From the NCBI RefSeq assembly GCF_016097555.1, contig NC_054702.1, positions 112,544,468-112,608,467 of the forward strand: a DNA stretch of 64,000 bases. The letters run 5' to 3'. Positions 1 to 14,210 of the stretch are shown here, one piece after another (position 1 is the first letter of the stretch; each line of letters begins with the position of its first letter). Source of the DNA: Gigantopelta aegis (Eukaryota > Mollusca > Gastropoda > Neomphalida > Peltospiridae). The translations under genes and the position numbers were made by a program. The notes beneath the pieces are model-generated. The model had not been told where the DNA came from. It did no database searches and saw nothing but the letters and a program-made list of their open reading frames with translations.

Positions 1-122
1 GTTATCCAATCCAATCCAACAGGCTGGGACGAGAAATAACCCAATCGGCCCACCGACGAGGATCGATCGCAGACCGACCACGCATTAAGTAGCGCGCTTT
101 ACAACTGGGCTACGTCCCGCCC
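1..122 (-). mobile_element. tRNA-derived SINE, 3' part cut by window edge
   Basis: Read on the minus strand this begins with a tRNA-like head (gggacgtagcccagttgtaa, then the B-box-like gatcgatcctcg) and runs into the body cgagaaataacccaatcgg seen in many other copies here. The rest of the body lies beyond the window edge. Confidence 0.8.
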
Positions 123-318
123 CTGTCGGTCGAAGTAAACACTACTCTGTTTCCACCCAGTAAGATGTGTTCACTATCCAAGTTCGCGTCACAGCCAGCT
201 ACCGACCTCTTGGGCATCTCTCGTTAAGTTGTTAACACCACAAACGATGCGCTTTCTCTCCTCTTTCTTTGTGGTAGGTTTCCAGACAGTTTACACCAAT
301 TAACGAATAGTTGGGTAT

Positions 319-419
319 GAGTTCGACCCGTACCCACTTTCAATAGTTAGGGTTAGTTTTAAGGTTAGGCTTAGGGTTAATCTAAGAAACGTTGATATAG
401 AAGGGTACGGGTCGAACTC
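319..419. repeat. Inverted-repeat (MITE-like) element
   Basis: gagttcgacccgtaccc at the left end is the inverse complement of gggtacgggtcgaactc at the right end. The loop contains degenerate TTAGGG-like runs that look incidental. Confidence 0.7.
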
Positions 420-423
420 TTTG

Positions 424-502
424 TCAGCTCGTGATGTGTGAAAACCATATTTTTACGAATTGTGATGTGTGAAAATATGGTTTTCACATATCACGAGTTG
501 AC
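424..502. repeat. Second hairpin inverted repeat
   Basis: About 27-bp arms (cgtgatgtgtgaaaaccata and its inverse) flank a short spacer, directly next to the preceding inverted repeat. No coding content. Confidence 0.7.
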
Positions 503-560
503 ATAAAAATCGTATTCGAAAACCCACATGAAATAGCCTCTGTGTATTAACTATACTAAT

Positions 561-674
<114 letters not shown>

Positions 675-714
675 TTACTACCAATAATATTTTTGATTAT
701 GAATTATTTTTGTG

Positions 715-1290
715 AGCTCCGTGGTCTAGTGGATAAGCTGCTGGACAATCAAGCTGACGACAGTGGTTCAAATCACGTCAAAGCTGGTTCACACATTCAT
801 TCATCTTTCTCATCTATCACCATCTGCCTATCATTCTCATTATCTTAATATTAAAACCTTTCCAGTTTCTCCCACGATTTCAATCTGTTTCGACCCTTTA
901 TGTCAGTTTCCTCTGACTGTCACTCTGTCTTCTGAGCTGTCCACACCATCGCCTACCTGTCTCAACTTCCTCCACGGGTGCAGTCTCTGTGTATTTCCCT
1001 GCACCCACCTGGCATCCTCGTCTTCTGCCGCTAGTAAAGCTGGTCTGATCCACGGCACTAATTAACGACCGCTGGTGCATAGTAGGTGGTTACAAGTGCC
1101 TCTTAACAATGCAAAAAGTGACTACTGAACACTCCCCGAAGTGGTCAGACTAAGCCCACAGCTAAAAGCTGATGGGGAATGGCAGGTGTGTGGCACAGAT
1201 AGCCACAAGAGACAAGCACCTGTTGCCAGATCGGGAAGAAATGAGATGGAATTCAAAGGAGAGAAAGGAAAGGTGGCAGTGGGATAAAAG
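715..1290 (+). mobile_element. tRNA-headed retroposon with long tail
   Basis: The first 75 bases carry an A-box-like tggtctagtggataagc and a B-box-like ggttcaaatcac at the spacing of a tRNA gene, but acceptor-stem pairing is absent, so this is not a functional tRNA. About 500 bp of unassigned tail follows, ending in an A-rich run (1286-1304) and poly-C (1314-1335). It could be a long SINE or two elements side by side. A related tRNA-like head lies at 44715-44790. Confidence 0.5.
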
Positions 1291-1474
1291 AAAAAAAAAA
1301 AAGAATTATTGTCCCCCCCCCCCCCCCCCCCCCCACCGTGTCTAATATTATTGTATTTTTGTAAAATTCTGCGAGTCCTTATATATGTTTCAGCCTGTTG
1401 GCCGATCCCAAAAACCTTTATTTTTTCAATAATAAAATATGTTTAAACCGAAAGGCAGTGTCCTCACCCAGTCC

Positions 1475-1645
1475 CAAACCAATCTGATTAAAATTAGCTC
1501 TAGTGGTCTACCAGTAGATCTAACAGCATTGCGTTGATTCCCATGTCTAGGTGACATTTCGTCTGTAAATAATAATTTAAATATCGACCAATCACACTTC
1601 GCCTTTTATTTGGTTGCATACAAATTCTAAAAATATCAGGCGAAC
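1475..1645 (+). repeat. Dispersed repeat with short palindrome
   Basis: It contains ctagtggtctaccagtaga followed by tctaacagcattgcgttg and a shared downstream segment. The same sequence recurs inverted at 16405-16865 and more divergently at 16015-16200. The palindrome close to one end is compatible with a non-autonomous Helitron-type or other small element, but class is not proven. Confidence 0.6.
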
Positions 1646-1825
1646 CATTCCAATACCGTGTTAAGCGACTGCAAAATATATAACTCCAGTTATTTACTTT
1701 ATGTTTTAAAGAACTAAATCAATCTTCAAATTTACATACCAAATTATTTATTTTATAAAATAAAACATGTTTTAATGCATTGGCGAGATTGGTCTGGTGA
1801 GATACAAGTTTGTTTTTTGTTTTTT

Positions 1826-2037
1826 GTTTAACGACACCACTAGAGCACACTGATTAATTAATCATCAGCTATTGCATGTGAAACATGTGGTCATTCTGAC
1901 ACGTAGTCATCACTAGAGCACACTGATTAATTAATCATCAGCTATTGCATGTCAAACATGTGGTCATTCTGACACGTAGTCATCAAAGGAAACCCGCTAC
2001 ATTTTTTTCTAATGCAGCAAGGAATTTTTTGTATAGA
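1826..2037 (-). mobile_element. SINE fragment with internal 71-bp tandem duplication
   Basis: Minus-oriented SINE tail (gtttaacgacaccactagag) and body (ggaaacccgctacattttt). The segment beginning cactagagcacactgatt is present twice in tandem with two or so differences, a small-scale version of the SINE-seeded arrays at 8.1 and 21.8 kb. Confidence 0.85.
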
Positions 2038-2039
2038 CA

Positions 2040-2730
2040 AGACAAGACAAGACGAGAATATTATTCTCATAAACTGCACCGAGTGCAGTATGGAGAAGAT
2101 ATAAACAAAATAAGTTACAAAGTGTTTTCTGTAGTGGTAATGGACATAATATTTAAGTAATATTAACCCGGAAGACTGACCTTATCAATATTTACATAGT
2201 TTACACAAAAGTGATTTTTTAGTTGTAGAAAATAACTGGTAAAAGGTAATCGCACTTGCTCTGTTGATATAGTATCTAGGTATATACTTATTTCGCTCAG
2301 TAGATAAAGACGTACATTTAAAAATATAGTGGAACTCATCACCAATATCTCCTGGTACTTCAGCCGACTGACTTCAATCTTGCAGAGGAGCTGCATTTAA
2401 TGGAAGTCAGCCCAGATGCTAGGCTTCTCGGAAAACCCCCCCAAACACCCCAGTGTTTTATTGGTTATTTATGTTCCATGTCCATTACCACGTTGATGGA
2501 AATCCTGAGTTTCCATACACTGATTACGTTATCCATTATAGTACTGTATTAGCCGTAAACATACAGTTCATAGATATTACAACTGTTAAATAACCGTATA
2601 CATGCATACTACGTATATCGTTAAAAGTGGAAAATAATTTACATTGTATGGAAAGTGATGAAAATATTCAATATAAAATGTAATAATATTTTTCAATATA
2701 ATATGTAATAAAGAGCACGTATATACTCCA
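2040..2730. other. No recognisable feature
   Basis: AT-rich sequence without convincing coding potential. A short gacaa repeat is at 2038-2055. The right part may be the 3' UTR of the neighbouring LINE fragment. Confidence 0.5.
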
Positions 2731-2731
2731 C

Positions 2732-3010
2732 TTACATACTATCATGTCTCTGCGGGGTTACCCCTAGTACATATTTACACAGTGTTATTAGCTGCTTTAC
2801 ATTATCAATGGACAATAGCTGTATTCGTTTAAAAGAGGATGGTCTGGTGTAATAGTATGGATTTATGTACCTGCAACTGATCGTATTGTACAAAGGACTG
2901 ACCCAAATAAAATGATACTTATCTTCAACAGCATTCATATTACAAAGTGTACATACTCCATCCTTTGTGTCAGTATTTTTATATCTTCAAGTTTTTTCGC
3001 CATCGATTGA
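2732..3010 (-). pseudogene. LINE C-terminal fragment (zinc-knuckle region)
   Basis: On the minus strand it encodes a peptide with CTLCNMNAVEDKYHF, then NPYYYTRPSSFKRIQLL and KYVLG. This matches the C-terminal Cys-Cys-His-type module that follows the reverse transcriptase in non-LTR retrotransposons. The same module occurs at 24571-24885 (CNYCNLNKIEDGYHMLLECP). One expected Cys is Ser here (WVSPLY against ECPKF), and no RT lies upstream, so it is a 5'-truncated dead copy. Confidence 0.75.
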
Positions 3011-3429
3011 AGTTACATAAAACAATTAACGATTAGTCGCCATCAAGGAGAGCTCGTGTATAAGTTGTGCCTGTTGAATGAATCTTTTTGAAAATTTTAT
3101 TCTCAAAAACATATTTGAAAACAAAACAAATTAGTCGCAGTGTATGTTAGCTTGTTCAATAAACATGTTACCAGTTATTAACTTATTTGTGTTACCTTTT
3201 GTAAAATGAATATTCTAATACAACTTTGAATAAATTGAATTATGACTGTATTTTGTTTGTGTTTTCCTTTATGGTTTACTAGAAAATCGAGACATCACTT
3301 TAAGCACACTTTAAGCACACTTCAAACTGGAAGATAGTGCGTGCGTATTAATTTTGCGACATAAGGTTGGACGCGAACGACGCAAAATTTATACGCACGC
3401 ATTTTTTTCACGCTTTACAGTATTCAATT

Positions 3430-4165
3430 TGCTGGTCTTCCTGCAGCAGTACATCTCCAATACCAGACTGACTAGTGGCAACAGAAATGACAACAGACTT
3501 TTGGGGGTTAAATAGCTTCAACACTGGTGACGGTCTGCTTCAGGTGCTCTAGGGATTTCTCATGAGCAGCATACGAATGCCACTCAACGTCTCTCTACAC
3601 TAGCTGACGAAGTGGTGCAGTAATTTCCGACAAGTTCAGAATGAACTTGGCAACATACGTCAGAAGACCAAGAGATCTCTCAACAGACCTTTTGTCTGTA
3701 GGCCTGTGCATATCGCTGATGTAGGCCTAGGCCTATCGTTGAGTGTCGCTATCAAGTCGCACCCGACTATTGCTAATACTATGTCAAAGCAAATTCACAC
3801 TTTGTTTTGTTAAGTTTGAAGTTTATTTCGCATGCTCTTTGCAGAACCCTTGCTAGCCGCTTATCGTGTTCCTCTTTGTTTGATCCCCATATCAGTATAT
3901 CGTCAATGACTAATTCCACACCTTCAAAACAACTGCCCATGGAACACCTCGCTAGCAGATTTAATGCGATAAGGAAGTCGCAAAAATCGTAACGGCCGAA
4001 AGGTGTGATCATTGTGCATAGCATAGAACTTTCATGATCTAGTTAGATCTAGTAGAATGCCTGGTTAGCATCTAGCACAGAAAAGTACTTGGCATATGAC
4101 AAACGCAACATGATCTCTTCTACTGTCAGTAAGGGACAGTGCTCGCGTTGAATCACCATATGTAA
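3430..4165 (-). mobile_element. Ty3/gypsy LTR-retrotransposon fossil (pol fragment)
   Basis: Minus-strand sequence resembles the reverse transcriptase and the start of the RNase H region of Ty3/gypsy elements. Only this part of pol is present. No LTRs, gag, protease or integrase were seen nearby. It is clearly broken, with several breaks, and looks old. Confidence 0.75.
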
Positions 4166-4180
4166 ATTGCGCGGATCAAA

Positions 4181-4429
4181 AGAAAGAAAGAATGTTTATT
4201 TAATGACGCACTCAACACATTTTATTTACGGTTATATGGCGTTAGACATATGGTTAAGGACCACACAGATATTGAGAGAGGAAACCCGCTGTCGCCACTT
4301 CATGGCCTACTCTGTTCGATTATTAGCAAGGATCTTTTATATGCACCATCCCACAGACAGGGTAGTACATACCACGGCCTTTGATAAACCAATCGTGGTG
4401 CACTGGCTTGAACGAGAAATAGCCCAATG
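4181..4429 (-). mobile_element. SINE (tail type cgcactcaacacatttt), head missing
   Basis: Minus-oriented copy of the family with tail tttaatgacgcactcaacac and body ggaaacccgctgtcgccact. The tRNA-like head is missing and the 3' end shows an (agaa)n tail. Full relatives lie at 25136-25438 and 32490-33715. Confidence 0.9.
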
Positions 4430-4489
4430 CATATGTTTGTAGGAGAATGGAACGGACTATATGAAAATTATGCCAAAACGTTTCACTTA

Positions 4490-4699
4490 TAGTCCGTCCC
4501 ATCATCCCACAAAAATGATTTTTGTAAATAATTTCAGTTTGGTTTGGCGTAAGAAGAAAACTAAATGTGTTTTGGAAGTAATAATAATAATAAAACAAAC
4601 TATTTGTGTGTGCAATTTCGAAAACAGTCTGCTCAGTAATAAATAACTTGTAGGAAATTCCACAATATGAAAAAAGGCGTCCCCTGTTGGACGGACTAA
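4490..4699. repeat. Inverted-repeat element (agtccgtcc ends)
   Basis: The left end tagtccgtccc and right end ggacggacta are inverse complements. A related end with the internal motif acgcctttttttcata is at 18618-18660, and an extra inverse copy of the end is at 4452-4460. Probably a MITE; superfamily unknown. Confidence 0.5.
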
Positions 4700-5138
4700 A
4701 TCAGCTTTAGACTGTTGTGCATTTGAATATATCATGACGTTTAAATTCAACATCTTTTAATTTGTAAGGCCGAGTGCGAAGACCTCCACAACGAGGCTCT
4801 TTCATGTGACGTCATTAACAGGGGTCATAGCATTGGTTTACATTAATACTAATGTCCATAATAGTACATATAGATATTCACAAATGAATACAGATGTACA
4901 TACAAACATATATACATACATGTATCTGATCACTTACTAAACAAATAAAATTACTTAATTAAGCTACATAGCAAAATGTATCTCAAAGAGTAAACCAGTA
5001 CCAAATTTGGAGACCAGATTCAAGCTTAAATATTACATTTTAAAACCCTCGTTTTCCAAATGCTTCTAAGTAATAATGCAAATGTTTAATTGTTTATACT
5101 GCTGTGAACCTTTTATTTCTCCGCAGATAGTATACAAA

Positions 5139-5277
5139 CTGAATGAAAATATTACTTACGAAAGCAGTATAACACATTGATTGTGACTGGACCAGATAGT
5201 ATTGTGTAGAACAATAAAAGCTGAATGAAAATATTACTTACGAAAGCAGTATAACACATTGATTGTGATTGGACCAG
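5139..5277. repeat. 82-bp tandem duplication
   Basis: The 57-base segment starting ctgaatgaaaatattactta occurs at 5139 and again at 5221 with a single substitution, separated by a unique stretch. Recent local duplication. Confidence 0.9.
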
Positions 5278-6077
5278 GTGCCAGATACGAGTTTCCGGTT
5301 TATGGCCGTTTTACTGTATGCAAGGCAACACACTGTTATATCTAGTCAGTATTTTCAAAGCCAGTGAACACTTAACATAATGACTCCAATTAGGTTACGT
5401 TCGCATCAGAAAACATATCGACACCCCCGTCAATACTGTTACAATTACGGTTAGCTACTCGTAATCGTAACCGGTGATCGTTAAGACAAAAATTGTGTGC
5501 AACAGAATGATTACGGGTACCTTTTGCCTTTTTAGGGTTACATATTAATGTTAACATCCTGGTATTCACCCATGGAAATAAATCAGACAGGGCAAATTCG
5601 AGAGGGCACCCCCTATATATATTTATGTATATGATATATTATTACATTAATCGTAATTAAACATATGGTACGTATCTTATGGGAATGAAACTAAATAAAA
5701 ATAACAGATTGATTGGTCGAGTTTTTGAAATTATGTTTGGTGGTAAAAAAAAATTCGTGACATTACATACAGATTAATAATCATAATCGTAATCGTATTC
5801 GTCGGTTTGCAATAGGAATGGTTACTTTTCAACTAGGGGTCTATCCCGGTGAATAGGTTCAAGTCCTTGAAAGGTGATCGGTTGGTGCATACTAATTGTA
5901 ACCGATAATCGGTGATGAAATTCCAACTGATTCTCAAAACTAGTTTATAAAAGTTGCATTGTGCAAACGCAGCTTAAGCTGGACACCAATGCCTCGCTTG
6001 AGAATAACGGACACCAGGTTTACTACCAGCAGTCAAGGACATTCTACCAAACATGCAAGTGCACTGGTCTATAGCTC

Positions 6078-6367
6078 CCCTGCGCGTGCTGTAACCTCAC
6101 CGTGGTGCAGGGGTGTAACATTCTCTTTGAGAATGGCCAATACAGCACAAATTGAAGTTTAGAGTAAAATTCGGTGTCCGTAAAATTCTGTGATATTTGT
6201 ATTTGTATTTGTATTTTTGCACAGTTCTTTACACTGTTTTTGTTTAAACCTTGAATTTTTATATTGATGCTGATCATCACTTTATTTATTTGCATTACCA
6301 TAGTTTGACACCCAATAGCCGATGTATTTTTCGTGCTGGGGTGTCGTTAAACATTCATTCATTCATT
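6078..6367 (+). mobile_element. Retroposon with (attc)n tail and 13-bp target duplication
   Basis: Flanked by tggtctatagctc at 6065-6077 and 6368-6380. The 290-bp unit starts with a GC-rich segment holding an A-box-like tggtgcagggg and ends gtgtcgttaaacattcattc. A near-identical inverted copy is at 45863-46160 inside catalase. Tail fragments are at 19731-19815 and 56385-56410. Confidence 0.85.
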
Positions 6368-6574
6368 TGGTCTATAGCTCTTGTAATGGGTACGTATTAG
6401 TTTAGATTGTAAACAACCCAAAAACAATACAAAACAGGACACAACAAAACAAAACAGAATAGAACAAAACCAACACACAAAACATAATGTTATAATGTAT
6501 TATACACTCTTCATAAAGAAGAAGAAAAGAAAAGGAAAAGGAATACAACAATAACAGTAACTACAACAAAAGGT

Positions 6575-6785
6575 TACCACCACCATGTTACATTTTTCGT
6601 AATGCAGCATGGGAATTTTTATATGCACTTTCCCACTAACAGGAAAGCACATACCATGGTCTTTGATCAGTTGTGGTGCACTGGTTGGAAAGAAAAAACC
6701 CAATAGATCCACCGAGGTGGTTTGATCCTACGACGCAAGTATTTCAACCGAACATTCAACCGACTGATCTAAATCCCACCCAAAG
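6575..6785 (-). mobile_element. SINE with tRNA-like head
   Basis: The head at the right end on the minus strand (gggatttagatcagtcggtt, then aggatcaaaccacc) fits A and B boxes. The body includes atgcactttcccactaacag and the tail is truncated. Confidence 0.8.
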
Positions 6786-7029
6786 ATTCTTATATGCAAT
6801 TTTAGTTATTTTCAATATGGAGGCCTTGCTTCTAAATTCTATTAACATTTTTATATATGAGTAACTATTTCACCAGTAGGTCTATACGATGTCATCTATG
6901 TGAATAGCATTCCTTGTGTGAGGTTAGTTTTCAAAATAACCTACCATAACGGAAATAGGATTGTAGAAGATTTAACTTAACGTAGTCGTGAAAGTCTTGT
7001 CTAGGGCCTATATTGTAGTCAACCTTTTT

Positions 7030-7262
7030 CATTTCATTTTAACTTAGTTTCGTGCTTATATCCAATTTAGGTTCAAGCACGCTGTCCTGGGCACACGCCT
7101 CAGCTATCTGGGCTGTCTGTCCAGGACAATGGGTTAGTTGTTAGTGGTTAGTCTTACACATTGAGTCGTTAAAACTCGCTCTGAGTGGGAGCCGGTACCG
7201 GGCTGCGAGCCCTGTCCCTACCAGCCTTATGTCCGATTGCCTAACCACAACACCACCAAGGC
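7030..7262 (-). mobile_element. SINE (tail type ggatataagcac)
   Basis: Minus copy: the head at the right (ccttggtggtgttgtggtta) is followed by a B-box-like gctgcgagcc region, and the tail is ttggatataagcacgaaac. Same family as 16498-16768. Confidence 0.85.
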
Positions 7263-7683
7263 TGGTTTGTATTCAGCCTATTAACCCCGAGTGGATAGTC
7301 GACAAAGACCCTATTACCGTTCTCTAAGACTTAGTATGCATGTCAATTTCGCCTTATCAGCACCACAAGATTTCAATAAAATCACACTATTAGTGATTTT
7401 TGAGCAAATAGTAAAATAATTATTACTTAACAAAAGTTGGGAATAATTTCAAATGTTTTTTATAAAGACGACAATGTACCATATGTCATCCGATATCTAA
7501 AATTTAAATTCCTACCAAGTTACTTTACGCGTACTAAGCAACAAAATACAAACACCGCGATACTGTAGAACCCCGCGATATCATGGGAAGGATTATACAT
7601 ATTTTTATATACCTGTCATTATTATATACAAGCTTTGTTTTAACTATTATTTTAAATTATGTTTAACGTGATGACATGAACGG

Positions 7684-10983
<3,300 letters not shown>

Positions 10984-11319
10984 AAGAAACGTTTGCGGGC
11001 GAACCAACAGAAAGAGCTACAAAAACAGCATCAGAAATATACACGTTCAGTTTTTAACACAGATGACAAACACCTGAAGTGAGCTTCACTGACAACCAAG
11101 TCGGATATTATTAAAACGTGTACGATATGCTGGAAAGCAAATAAAACAATATGTAAAGGAAAGTAAATTTTTTACAATTCTTTTATCAACATTTGGTCTA
11201 AAGAATAAAATTCCGACACAAGGCAAAACATTGTATTAGGAGCAATTTGTGTTTTATATGTACTTTTCACAACAAAGATAACTCCGCTAGTTAACTGGCG
11301 GGTAAAATAATGTTAAAAT

Positions 11320-11613
11320 TAAACTGTTTTGTTTAACAACATCACTAGAGCACATTATTAATCATTGACTATTGAATGTCAAATATTTTGTAATTTTGAG
11401 AAATAGTCTTAGAGAGGAAACCCGCTACATTTTTCCAGTAGTAGCAAAGGGTCATTTAAATGCACCATCCCACAGACAGGATAGCATACATATATCACAG
11501 CCTTTGATATGCCAGTCGTGGTGCACTGAATGGAACGAGAAATAGCCAAATTGTCCCACCGACGGGGATCGATCCCAAACCGACCACTTTACCACTGAGC
11601 TACGTATTTATGA
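11320..11613 (-). mobile_element. SINE, near full length
   Basis: Tail at the left (ttgtttaacaacatcactag), body ggaaacccgctacattttt, head at the right (gatcgatcccaaaccgacc then taccactgagctacgt). Confidence 0.9.
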
Positions 11614-11724
11614 CGAAGCTACCGGTACTAATAAAAATAATTATTCAAATTACGAACATCGGTGTTTCAAACAGTGGCGATGTGGCGGTGATTTGGCTCC
11701 AACGAGTTCGGATGTTCTGTTCCA

Positions 11725-11915
11725 GCTAGTGCACCACGTGTATCGAAGGCCGTGGTATGTGCTATCCTGTCTGTGAGATGGTGCATATAAAAGATCTCTT
11801 GCTAATGGTTTTCTCTCTAAGACTATATGTCAAAATGACTAAATGTTTGACATCCAATAACCGATGATTATTAAATGAATGTGCTCTGGTGATGTCGTTA
11901 AACAAATCAAACTTT
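11725..11915 (+). mobile_element. SINE, head truncated
   Basis: Body ccagctagtgcaccacgtgt through tail gatgtcgttaaacaaatcaa. Opposite orientation to the copy 112 bp to its left, so the pair could form a hairpin. Confidence 0.9.
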
Positions 11916-12129
11916 AACCAACGAGTTTGACAGCCAAAGTTTCGCTATCAGATCTACCCGATCTCTATCGAGGATCTTGTTACAGTGAGCCGTTTAATGA
12001 TTTTCAGTCATTTCACGTGATGTTCGTACTTATATCCAATTACTGTCCTCGGCTATCTCAGCAGTCTGTCCAGGACTACCAGACATTCACTGAATATACA
12101 CTGATAATGTAAAGAAGAATATATACTGC

Positions 12130-12271
12130 TGAGGCGTAGCCAGAGAGGAAAAAACGCCGAGGTAAAACCCAGACCTGTAAAATAAATATCACTGTCATGG
12201 GAAAAATAAAATAAATCTGGTGAAATTCCAGACGAGGCAAGCGCCTCGTATGCCTCATGATGGCTACGCCA
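12130..12271. repeat. Short MITE-like repeat (ggcgtagcca ends)
   Basis: gaggcgtagccag at the left and tggctacgcca at the right are inverted. The middle holds gaggcaagcgcctcgtatgc. No coding. Confidence 0.55.
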
Positions 12272-12844
12272 ATTGTACTCTAGTCGTTAAAACCTTTCTG
12301 TTAGTCGGAAACATATAACAATGACAGCAAAATTAGTACAATCTCTATTGGTAGTACTAAACCAAATAACTTCCGGCTGGATCAAAGTTCGAGGTGCAAC
12401 TTTTGATAGAGAAGCGAACACCACAAGTCCTTTGATTGGTGATAAATGTGAGTGTGTTAGTTAAATAAAATTTAAAATTATATATATAGTTTCATCTGGG
12501 CAAAAAATGTATGCAATGTTATGTCAACTAGTACTACTGTGTCAAGTAGCCTTGTGCTTGAAACATGTATGGGGTACCTGTAAAAGAAGTACTCGAATTT
12601 TGTGCGGAACTAGGGTAGTCATAGACGCTACGTTATGTCAGAAATGAGCAGCTTGACCCCCATTTTTTTCGCTAACGGTCGCGAACTATTTGATTGGTTC
12701 CCGATGTTGTCATTTGGTTTACCGCGAAGCGCATAAACCAGTGTAGCAGACGTTTTTCTGCTCCGTCTGGCTGAACTCTGCTCAGGTAATATACGTTTTG
12801 CTGGTACTGATTTTGGGGTTGGTGCGATGTCTGTCCAATCCGTT

Positions 12845-12905
12845 TTGTTTGGATAACTGGTATCTCCTAAATTCAAGGGCCATAACTCTGTGAAAATCGC
12901 CACAT
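12845..12905 (+). repeat. Fragment of dispersed repeat (gtatctcctaa type)
   Basis: ggtatctcctaaattcaagg and gccataactctgtgaaaatc match the longer copy at 13255-13672. Confidence 0.65.
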
Positions 12906-13088
12906 AGAAATACATGGTAAAAAGGCTTCAGGTTAGCACATTTTGTCGGAGTATCTCTATCATTTCTTCCCGAATTTGATGATATGCTCCCACACTAGTG
13001 AGGCAGTTGCCCTCTCTCCCTCCTGCCTCGACCGCTTATGAAGCGCCATATGTTATACTTGACACGGGCATAGGAAGATGCCACAAGT

Positions 13089-13221
13089 GTGTGTGCGTGT
13101 GTATGTGTGTGTGTGTGTGTGTGGGGGGGGGGGGTGACACACACACATACATAAATACATGATATAAATACATACTGCTAAAAAGTGTGTGTGTGTGTGT
13201 GTGTGGGGGGGGGGGGGGCAC
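13089..13221. repeat. Paired (GT)n-(G)n microsatellites
   Basis: Two GT runs, each followed by a run of G, are separated by about 60 bp and look like a local duplication. Confidence 0.95.
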
Positions 13222-13254
13222 ATGCTCCCCTCCCGCTTCCTACGCCAGTGCTTG

Positions 13255-13672
13255 ATCTGTAACGGGACATGATAAAGCTATGCACAAAATTTCAGCTCAA
13301 TATCTTGAGGCATTGCAACTCTCCCACCCACCCACCCACCCAAAAAAAACCCATCCGGATAAAAATTTTCGTATCTCCTAAGTTTCAGGGTCATAACAAT
13401 GCAGTTCAATATCTTGAGGCATAAAATAAGTCCGGAAAACAAAATTGTGTATCTCCTAAGTTCAAGAGCAATAACTAAGTCAAAAATGGGTAAATCGCCA
13501 TGAACGTCAAGACTTGATCTGTAACAGTACACGATAAAGCTATATATAACATTTCTAGGCATTGTGAAAAAAACATCCGGAAAACTATATAAGTGGGACG
13601 GACGGACAGACAGACAGACAAAAGGATTAAATAAAACCTATACTCCCCTCTGGTGGGACCGGTAGGGAACTA
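13255..13672 (+). repeat. Dispersed repeat, partially tandem
   Basis: It holds repeated segments tgatctgtaacgggacatga, aaaatttcagctcaatatct and gtatctcctaagtt. It ends in a ggacggacggacagacagac run and cccctctggtgggaccggta. Other copies are at 15862-15985 and 17080-17183, and inverted at 48095-48345. Likely a non-autonomous transposon family; class not determined. Confidence 0.7.
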
Positions 13673-13827
13673 ATAACAGAAAAACAAACAAGCAATAACC
13701 AACCAAACAACAGTATAACAATAATAGAATTTATAATTTATTGAATAAGAGCAAATTAATAGTTTTTTAAAATTTATTTATTGGGGATTGTGTTCTAGTC
13801 CTACAATATAAAAAATACAAAAATAAA

Positions 13828-13833
13828 TTTATT
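13828..13833 (-). promoter_or_regulatory. Candidate polyadenylation signal for ASB-like gene
   Basis: TTTATT on plus (AATAAA on minus), about 380 bases past the stop codon. Further candidates are at 13773-13783. Confidence 0.45.
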
Positions 13834-14082
13834 ACAGAATTTCTCTGAATACTTATTTGTCCAAAGTGCATGCCTCTATCAAGAACAAGAAGATAATTCA
13901 GGAGATCATGTGCTACCATCGATCTACCCTGAAATAAACTGTGTGCTGTCAGCGTCCAGTGCATTTCGTCCAAACAGTATATGCAATAATGCAGTAGAAC
14001 TTTATCATGTACACCTTTAAACCAAACTCCTAAAAATTTATTCAAATGAGAATTTCATCCCAACTTCGATGTTATTAGGACA

Positions 14083-14157
14083 AAACTCGCATTGTTTTAA
14101 CACTGCAAACTCGCATTGTTTTAACACTGCAAACTCGCATTGTTTTAACACTACAAA
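14083..14157. repeat. 24-bp tandem repeat, 3 copies
   Basis: aaactcgcattgttttaaca plus ctgc repeated three times in the 3' UTR side of the ASB-like gene. Confidence 0.95.
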
Positions 14158-14210
14158 GTACAATGAAATCTCAAGTCTAATGCCCATTTTGGTCAGTAAC
14201 TAATACGGTC

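Noticed and set aside
344-384. Interstitial telomere repeat (TTAGGG-like)
   Set aside because: Only a few degenerate copies, forming the loop of a small inverted repeat.
716-790. tRNA gene
   Set aside because: A and B boxes are present but acceptor and anticodon stems do not pair, and a long tail is attached.
7583-7663. Hydrophobic frame MGRIIHIFIYLSLLYTSF as a signal peptide for the GPI-protein gene
   Set aside because: Out of phase with the exon at 7684, and no suitable donor/acceptor pair between them; it ends in its own stop.
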